From Psettodes erumei (taxonomy: Eukaryota; Chordata; Actinopteri; Pleuronectiformes; Psettodidae), in assembly GCA_016785225.1 (NCBI GenBank), contig JAFBJZ010000109.1, positions 1,860,001-1,924,000 on the forward strand: a stretch of 64,000 nt of DNA. Direction: 5' to 3'. Under the pieces are notes generated by a model. The model was given only the letters and a program-made list of their open reading frames with translations, made no database searches and was not told the origin of the DNA. Positions 56,111-64,000 of this stretch are shown here, in pieces (positions within the stretch are counted from its first letter, which is position 1; each line of letters opens with the position of its first letter). The translations under genes were made by a program, and so were the position numbers.

Positions 56111-58690
56111 GATGGCTTCTTGAAATCCTTTTAGAAAACGTTTTTTCCAGGCACTCGTTCCTCCAGTAAGAAAACTACAATGTTGTCATGGCTTTTACAA
56201 CCTAAACGGAAGTAAAAGCTGCGGTATCAGTCGACACAAGCACGGCAGTGATGGCAGCAGTGGGGCCAGCAATACAAACATGAAAGCTGCTGGCTGACTG
56301 ACTGGCTGACTGATGAAGTTACACAATTGGTCGGTTGAGCAAGCGTTGGGGTTGGCTGTTGCTCTTCCAAACTGAATTGGTGCGAGGGGTTTTTATTGTG
56401 TTATCAGTGGAGCGTTAACAGGGAGTGTTGTTAACTTGCCACTAGTTTTGCCAACATTTCAGACATCGACAGCGACTTTTTGAGAAAAAAAACAGACCTG
56501 ATGGAAAATGTTGTGACCTTTGGACAAACCTTAGCTACCTTAATGTAGAAGAGTCTCCAGTATTGCCCCACATGCCTGTGGTTGGGATTTCCCACCACAG
56601 ACACTCGTGTGCCTCTCATTTAATGGACCACACAGCATAGACCACCCCCCAAACGTGAATGAGCTTCTGATATTCTCTCTGATGGATCATTTTAAAGTAA
56701 ATGTCGCTGCAACCACAGCGCAGCCGTTGTCTCATGTGTCTGGGGATTTTGTCAGAGGAGGTTATAAAATCCTGATTTTAGCGGCAGCACCTTGTATTAA
56801 AACACTGTATATGTGAGTGCAGAGAGTCGGAGAGGAGCAAACAAGGAGGGCTGAACCCGGCTGACAGCAGGCAGAATGCAATTATGATGCAATGATGTCA
56901 TGAATATGCTAAATAGCTTTTTCCATCATCCAGGGACATTTAACGCCTTTTCCCTCTTTCCATTGATAGCAGATGTTAACAGTTGCAGAACAGTTTTCAA
57001 CTTTGTCCTTACGCATTGACCACACACAGTCCAGCCATAAACTAGCTTTCGATCTGTTCTCATGTTTCTGTAATCAGACACTCGTACACCATCTCACCAA
57101 GAGCAAGAATGTGGTTCATGAGCGTGCACGTCTCCACAACCCTTCTTTTAGCTGTTATTATTTTTTTGTGATTTAAAGCACTTTAATTGCCTCCTTGTGA
57201 TCAGTGAAAATAATAGTCCTTTGTGATGCAGTAGTCTCTGCATGTGGCACTCTTAGCCTTTCTAAGCCAGTGACAAATCCATGGCCACCAGTGTCACCCC
57301 TGGGGAGACACCCAGGGGGAGGTCATCCAACTCTGAAAGCCCGTGGTGAAACTCATGGTCAGTTATCAGTGAAATTTATCACTGCGATGGTCTAGAAACA
57401 ACAGCATTGGTTTTGAGAGAAGCAGTGCCAGCAGTAAGGTGGCTTATCATGGGCCCATTACAGTTCTGTGCCTGCTGCAGCAGCTTCATAGCGGGGCAGT
57501 TTACCCCGCTGCTCTCTTTCGCTGCCTCAGCTTAACTCCATCCTCTATCCAGGGACAGTCACCTGCAGAGGGGCAGATGGTCTCATTTCTCCCACTGGGA
57601 CCGACTCACTCACGTGCAGAAGGGTCGCACTGTTTTACTTTGCAACATTTTCTCTCCAAGTATGCCCTTAGCATTATTAATGCTTGTTATAGAATTAATA
57701 TGTTCAGTGCTATCTGCATTTTAACTTTATTTGGATGTGTGTGGATCCCATCTTCATCATCTGCACATTTGAAATGAAAGTGGACCAAGAGTTGGACCAA
57801 TTAGTGCAATTGTTGACCTACTTTGGCGAGCCTGTAGAAAGTAGGTTGTTGGTCAGGTCGGCTAATGTTGTGTCCCATCCATTACACCGACACAAGTTGC
57901 AAGTGCTACTCTTCCACCTCCCTGCCCAAATTCATCTGTCACTCTGGGGACTGAACCCACCCTCGGGTCTCAAGTGTGTTTGTCCAGCCTTATCCACCCT
58001 ATGTGTCCCAACTGCAAAGAACCTCTCTGCACTGAAGGTTTTGTTTTTTTAACTTCATGTCTGTACTGCTATTAGGAATGTTTTCTATTGACATATGCAC
58101 ATGGTCACTTCAATTAGCAAATAATTGACCATCAGTCTGACTTTGCTCCACTGCAATCTTACATATATCAGTCACTATTAACAGCAGCATTTGCCCTAAA
58201 TAGAGAAGCTCGTGATGTTGTTAAAGTTAACAGTCATGGTGACTGGTCCCAATGTGTTGGTGCTTGTGCTTTTCTAATGTATACACAGCATACTGTACTC
58301 GTATCTGCTTCTTATTGAGTGTTTAGATGATGATCCTGATGAACATCTTCCACCTGGACAGCTTGTTTTCATAAGATTCACCTAATCACACTAAAAATTT
58401 AACATATGTTACATTTCTAGATACAGGTTCAGTTACTTCACTGGATACACACTAAGTGAAATTGACTCTTCACACCCACGAGGCACAGTTTCATGTAAGC
58501 ATTTCAAAGACCACTTGCCATCGCACTGTGTAAGCTGAGTTACTGCTCAGGCCAGGACAGAGATACTGTGTGTCAAAACTGCTCTCTGCTTTGCTATTTT
58601 TCCTCTTCAGGTCCAGTTATCTAAAAATATGTATCCAAAAAACAAACACACAAAACCCAAAACAAACATTTTTTCAGTTAAGCATTCCCT
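56111..58690. other. Gene desert, nothing recognised
   Basis: No supported exon. A small imperfect tandem of ctgactgactggctgactga lies near 56292-56315. Frames of 105-112 codons at 57.4-58.05 kb show no recognisable content. Confidence 0.4.
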
Positions 58691-58699
58691 CTCTGCTGT

Positions 58700-59140
58700 G
58701 GCCCTGTTGTCCTTGTAATCGCTAATTACTCACTAATACAAATGCGAGTCCTCATGCTGATGTATGATATTATTTCCCTGCATATACGCAGTGGCCGATT
58801 TGCCTTGCATGTCCTACATCTCAACACCTCATTAATAATGCATGATCTTGTTAGTGTCTTCTACCTCTTCTTTACCCCTCAACGCCCCGGCTGCACAAGC
58901 TGGAGGGTACGTCTGAAAGCCAACTTGCATCTCCTGCTTTTACCAGACTTGCAGACACGAGATATCCGTCCAAGGATTATCCTCCACTGTCTCCCTCCCA
59001 AAAAAAATGATTATAGGGAAGTGTCAAAAGAAACGAGATTAGTTCTCTCTCTTTCCTCTCTGCAGTGGAAAATACACTTTATGTGTGATTTTCCCCCAAA
59101 TAAGTCAAGGCCACAGATGAGTAGGTTCTTTACTGTTATG
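58700..59140. promoter_or_regulatory. Candidate conserved non-coding element
   Basis: A non-repetitive block beginning 'tgtaatcgctaattactcac' with homeodomain-type TAAT cores. The 142-codon frame at 58742-59170 is the longest in the desert but has no recognised domain and no splice support, so it is treated as chance. Confidence 0.22.
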
Positions 59141-59170
59141 AATGAGAAGCGCACAACATTCGTGCAATGA

Positions 59171-61130
59171 CAGGAGGAGGAGCAAGTGCAGGTTTCAAAA
59201 AGTATTTGAATAAATCAGCTGTGTTGTGGGCCCAACACCCAATCACTTGACCTTGTATTACCTTCATTGCTGTAGATGGAAGCATTTCTGTCAGAAATAT
59301 TCGAACATTTCCAGCGGCTGTAAATCTGCACCGAGCTGGCGTCCATATGTGGACCTTCCCCCTCATTACAGCATGCAGCCGGGGCAGCAGCATCTTTATG
59401 CCGTGGTAATGAAGACCCCACAGAGGCCAGGGGAAAAGGCTACAGCGTAGTGGGAGGAGAGGAAAAACAGGTGGAGTGCTCTGGAACGAAGGTCAATACT
59501 GGAAGTGGAATAATGAAAAGAAGTAGCCTAATGTCAGGGTTATTAATTAAAAATGCATCTGCAGAACTGCACCACTTCTCCATTTCAGAGAACAGAAAAA
59601 ATGCTGTAGTTATGCCGGATAGGCTCATTGTAAAATCACTGAAAATTAGCATGCATCTGTGTGAATGTGTTGTGCAAACTGGACTTGCATAAGGTAGATG
59701 GGTACGTTTGCTAAGCTAATGTACAGTCAATAAACTGAGAAAAGTGTGCTAATCTGAGAGCTATGATATGAGTGTGGTGCTTCACTTTTTAAATTGGTCT
59801 CTTTGAGTCACCTGAATTTTAAAAAAACACTGTTATCCCTTTAAACCTGAAGTTATTAGTACATGCACCGATTTATGTTTAAAGTCAGGAGTCATCAAGC
59901 TAGAGGTGGAGGTCTGAAGTGTTTCAACCAACTGTTGATTTCTCTGGAGCATTAGTTGTAAAAGAAATTTAATAAGAATGTCTCCGATCTCATTGAGCTC
60001 GATAGTTGCATTCGGAGATGCCATGAAGTGTTGATCTAATTCACCTGGAAACGCAAAGTACTGTAGTGGTGCAGTTGTGGTTGTTATGGCATAATGTGCA
60101 TTATCATGTTCAGTGGGATAAAGTAACATGTCATAGCCATAATTCAGTTATTGTTATTAAGTTAACAGGAAACACATTTAAGAAGTTATTTAAATGAACA
60201 GTAGTATTTACTTTTAAGTGTGTATGTTTGCTTTCTGGTTCAGTTTCCTGGTCAAAGCTTCAGCTCAGATTTGTTTTAAATGTCTTAAATTGAATCACAC
60301 TTTGCAAAAAACATATATTCATGCTTTTTATTCAGTATTAAAGTCATTTCATGTTTATTGTTTATATATCAATTTAAATTATGGACTTGGATTTTACAGT
60401 TCTAGCCATTTGCTTTTTATGGAGGAGTTACTTAATATGATCAATAATTAATTTTTTCCAAAGGTTATTAATGATTATTGATTTTCACAGCCGTGGAAAA
60501 AATGTGCTAATGTTTGAGTTAAATTTACATGTTCAGCTACTTTGGTATCTTGTCGCCTTTTACGTGGCCATTTTTTTCTGTTTGCATTTTTCATGAATGT
60601 ACCTGCAAACCAGACAATGTCTTCATTCTTAGTAACACCTGCAGAGCACAACAGCAGACAGATTTTAAGAAATATGCATTTCATAGAATATGTCAAAGAC
60701 TGTGTGTTACAGACGTGTGACTGAGCGGACATAATTTCCTGTTTGTGTGTTTTCTGTTTGGCCGTGTGGGCATGATCTGGACGTTGAGAGACCAGAGCTG
60801 CACACACAGATCATCTGCATGCTGAGCTTTCAGTCAAGCAGGAGGGAAAACAAAGAGCTTTTGTTTCATATTGAAGAAATGGTGATCAGAAAAAGCTGAT
60901 CGAGGTGTAAAATGTGATGAATTGCAAATGTAGGTCTGTATGAACATCCTGAAAGCAACTCATGGAGCGACTGATATCTGAAGTTAGCAATCAAGCCTGT
61001 TTTGGATGAGGTTTAAAAATGACTTGGAAAGCAAAGTAATTCCTCTTGAGCTGTGAGTGCAAGATTCAAATGATATGGTCTATCTGCAGAACGGCACACC
61101 AAACAAGGTATTACCTTGAGTGTGCATGTT
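59171..61130. other. Gene desert, nothing recognised
   Basis: No supported exon, RNA gene or known repeat was found. Open frames up to 110 codons lack similarity. Confidence 0.4.
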
Positions 61131-61133
61131 TAA

Positions 61134-61171
61134 GTGTGTGTGTGTGTGTGTGTGTGTTGGGGGGTGGGGGG
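61134..61171. repeat. (GT)n microsatellite with G-rich end
   Basis: About twelve GT units followed by ggggggtgggggg, which could form a quadruplex together with neighbouring G-runs. Confidence 0.9.
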
Positions 61172-62990
61172 TTCTGAGAACTCTTTGGAGATTGAATTTT
61201 GTTAATTGCCATCATCCATCAAGCATAACACTCATAAATGGAATAGCCATTGGACATTTAAGATAATGCTCAACCAGTATGATGGATCACGGTGTTGGTG
61301 CTCATGTTCAATCTGGTTAATGTCTGAGATAATAATTTAGCTTTAAACTTCATCTTTATCTTTATTTTGGATATTTGGAAATCACCACTCCAGGGGTCTT
61401 GTAACCCACAACTAACAACCCAACAGTTTAAAGCACGCATCATGTAACTATTTACATACATTGTCTGTATTTGGTTATTTGTCATAAAATTGCACTTGCA
61501 GATTGGAGGGTGCAGTATTTAGCAGTAATTTGAAAATGGCATAATTAATCTTAACATAGCGCTGGACTTATCTTACCCTCGAGATGTTACAAATATACTG
61601 TATGACAATTATTATTAAAGGATGGGAGCCTGCAAAAATGCAGCATGGGTCTGAATCTGTGGTCAGTAAAAGGAGCTACCAGAACATTTACTCAAGCTCA
61701 GTTCTTACATCATTTTCTGCTACTTTACAGTAGTTCAGCCTCTATACAATAGTACATAACAATCTAACATGGGTAAAATGAGCTCCTGCCATCACATCCA
61801 CCTACAATACTTCCTTATACTACTTACTTACTCAGTAGAAGAAGATTAAAATTATATGAGCACATAAAATGCAATGAATATTGTATGAAAATGTGAGAAT
61901 TGTTGTACGCTAAATAAAATGGGTGAAATTAGCTCCACCACAGCCATCAGCACACATGTTAATGCATCTGCAATAACAATCCAGCAGTGAGCATGTAGTA
62001 AGCTAACACTGACAGAGGCCGTTTTGAACTTTTGCACATGTAGTCAGTACTGTAAAAGCTCCCTCCTACACATGTTTTAAGACGTATAAGACATATTGAA
62101 TAACTGTGTTCTTTCACACACACAATATTTTTTCCTTTGTACTTTCAGCTATGAACAGCATTGGAGGTGCACATTATGTTGTGGAGTGTCTGTGTAGTCG
62201 ATGGCCAAATGGACACGTGCTTTTGTTTTATGATACACAACAGAGAAAAGCACAACACATCCATCCACACTTGTTGCATATCAGACTGTGATTGGCTCCG
62301 GAATAGTTTTGACATCATGAAATGATGATTGTACTGTAAATGCAGCAAATTAATTTAAAAACATCTTATTGTCATTGAAGTGAAGCAATCAAAGCTCATA
62401 CCAGACTTACTTTTGTCACTAACCTCTTAGGTTTGAGTCTCAAGCAAAAAGTATTTTCACCTATTCACTGATTTTCCTATTTCCTTCTTCCATGATGGGA
62501 AGTGAACATACTGTACAAGGTGTATGTGAGGGGGGTCAGAGGTTACATCATGCATACGCCACCCACCAATCAGCTCTGACTTTCAGAAGACATAAGTGTC
62601 AATGTCAATAAATGACAAGCAGGTGGAGCTGTGAGCAAAGTTAAGCTCTGAAAGCTCCATTAGCATGACATGTTCTCTTTTTTCCCATAGAGACAGACAT
62701 GTGCTGGTGTTTTTTTCCCTGAGAAGGTTCCTCATAGATAGATAGAGCTTATTAGTACTCCGCAGCCTACTTCCACAGTTAAGCCCATGTAACATCAAGA
62801 TCTTGCCTCTCTGCACTTACTCCATATCTGGCATAACTAGAGGCTCGCAGTCTCATTTTAATTGATGTTACTTCCACATCTCTGCTCCTTCCTGTGTATT
62901 CTGACGTTACTGCTGGTTGCTGCTGTAAGTGACAGCGTGGAGAGGCGCTTCTAATCTGGAGGTGGCAAATAATCAGAATAATTTGGGCGC
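61172..62990. other. Gene desert, nothing recognised
   Basis: AT-rich intergenic sequence without supported features. Confidence 0.4.
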
Positions 62991-63023
62991 TGTGAGTGTG
63001 TATGTGTGTGTGTTTGTGTGGGG
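62991..63023. repeat. Imperfect (TG)n microsatellite
   Basis: TG repeats interrupted by A and T, ending in gggg. Confidence 0.85.
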
Positions 63024-63762
63024 CGATGGCCTGCATGTACCACTTGTCATTTTTTCAATTATCCGAGCTGTGGTTAAATGTTCATTTTCAGCAGTCAGCC
63101 CGGAGCAAAAACTACTGAGCCCCATTAGGTTTTACCCACAGCCTCACACTCATTAGTTTTCTCCGGTCAGACGAGAGTGAGGGCGAAGCTGGACCGGCCT
63201 CTCTAAAGAGGTCAGGGTGGAGTCTGTGCTCCGTGCAGCCAGAGTAGAGATTGTTAAGGAGTTTCCAGCCAGTATCTTACAATAGGAACACTGCTGTGAA
63301 GATTTGGGTGACCTTTTTAAGACAAATCAGCACACAGTCCTAATTGACCTTATCTCTCGTTTTCCTTCTACAGTGTCTCTCTGCCTTTTGCTCACAATTG
63401 TAGGAAACTACTGACCTATGAGAGAATTGAGAAACATGACAGCACAGAACTAGAGATCATGTTTAGGTTTACATCAGGATTCAAGGAAATCTACTTGAAA
63501 TGTATGTCCTCCCTACTGCTAATAGGTATACAGGGGCATTTTTTTTCTCTTGTATCCAGCATGATGCTTTCAGAGCAGTGCAAGCATCATTAACCAACGT
63601 CCTCTGTTCCATTGACCTGAGGGATCTCGTCTTGATTTTGTGCCGCTACAGCTCTGCCAGCTAAATGGAGGTTACAGTGAGATGGCATCCATTATTGAGG
63701 TATTCAATTCAAATGTCACCGGTTTCCACTTGGCGCTGTTTTCTCTTCCCTAATGTTTGCTC

Positions 63763-63817
63763 GGGGCACGGGGGAGGGAGGGGAAGGGGAAGGGGCGGGT
63801 GGCTGGTGGCTGGTGGG
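63763..63817 (+). other. G-quadruplex-forming sequence
   Basis: Six runs of three to five G (63770-63774, 63776-63778, 63780-63783, 63786-63789, 63792-63795, 63797-63799) are separated by one- or two-base loops, with a ggctggtggctgg tandem after them. Short loops and at least four runs give a very strong predicted quadruplex on the plus strand. Confidence 0.75.
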
Positions 63818-64000
63818 GGACACCGGTCTTTATGCCCCCTTGTCTCAGCGCTGGGAGTCACTTTTTAACAGACATTAGCGGGGACGGATGCAAGGTGACA
63901 CTGTTGTAAGTCTCACCACTTCACCTTGCACTCTGACACGTGGACGTTCTCTTGCACTCTCTCTGCATGGTTAGTATCCTCCTGAGCACAAGCCCCTAAA

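Noticed and set aside
58742..59170. 142-codon frame, the longest in the desert
   Set aside because: No recognised family; the sequence looks like non-coding AT/GC mosaic, and a frame of this length is expected by chance in 38 kb.
1..64000. tRNA, rRNA, snRNA, microRNA or CRISPR array
   Set aside because: No convincing tRNA boxes with a cloverleaf, no rRNA-like blocks, none of the common microRNA seeds I checked in a hairpin, and no spaced direct repeats of CRISPR type.
1..64000. Endogenous viral element
   Set aside because: No retroviral protease, integrase, envelope or long terminal repeat pair was seen; the reverse transcriptase remnants are of the LINE type.

Overview
The window is vertebrate nuclear DNA, almost certainly from a teleost fish and probably a percomorph. 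The evidence is large spliced genes with GT-AG introns, orthologues of LRRC8C and KYAT3, and many decayed interspersed repeats of kinds common in percomorph genomes, including an RTE-like LINE. There are no operons, ribosome-binding sites or CRISPR arrays.

Layout. (1) 1-3.8 kb: AT-rich intergenic DNA with a CpG-rich patch at about 1.15-1.7 kb that could be the promoter of an unseen neighbour, followed by teleost repeats and a small MITE. (2) 3.83-13.7 kb, minus strand: lrrc8c, a subunit of the volume-regulated anion channel. Two coding exons encode 794 residues, and a probable non-coding first exon lies in a CpG-rich promoter at about 13.2-13.7 kb. (3) 13.7-16.6 kb: the spacer between two divergent genes. 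It contains a 120-bp inverted repeat, with arms about 96% alike and 1.94 kb apart. (4) 16.6-25.4 kb, plus strand: kyat3 (ccbl2), kynurenine aminotransferase 3. It has a non-coding exon and 13 coding exons that join without a frame break into 449 residues. Two of its introns use GC donors, one acceptor is a NAGNAG, and intron 5 is almost wholly a decayed LINE on the minus strand. (5) 25.4-64 kb: no convincing protein-coding gene. This is a gene desert with a few decayed transposons, simple repeats, isolated CpG patches, and AT-rich blocks holding homeodomain and octamer motifs that look like conserved non-coding elements, as found around developmental regulators.

The two genes are not functionally linked. 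LRRC8C acts at the plasma membrane in anion and osmolyte efflux; KYAT3 is a PLP enzyme of tryptophan/kynurenine and glutamine transamination, here with an N-terminus resembling a mitochondrial presequence. They share a head-to-head arrangement whose orientation agrees with the human order as I remember it. Exon boundaries were set by eye from splice motifs, reading phase and family knowledge. Repeat and regulatory calls were made by recognition alone, with no database search.
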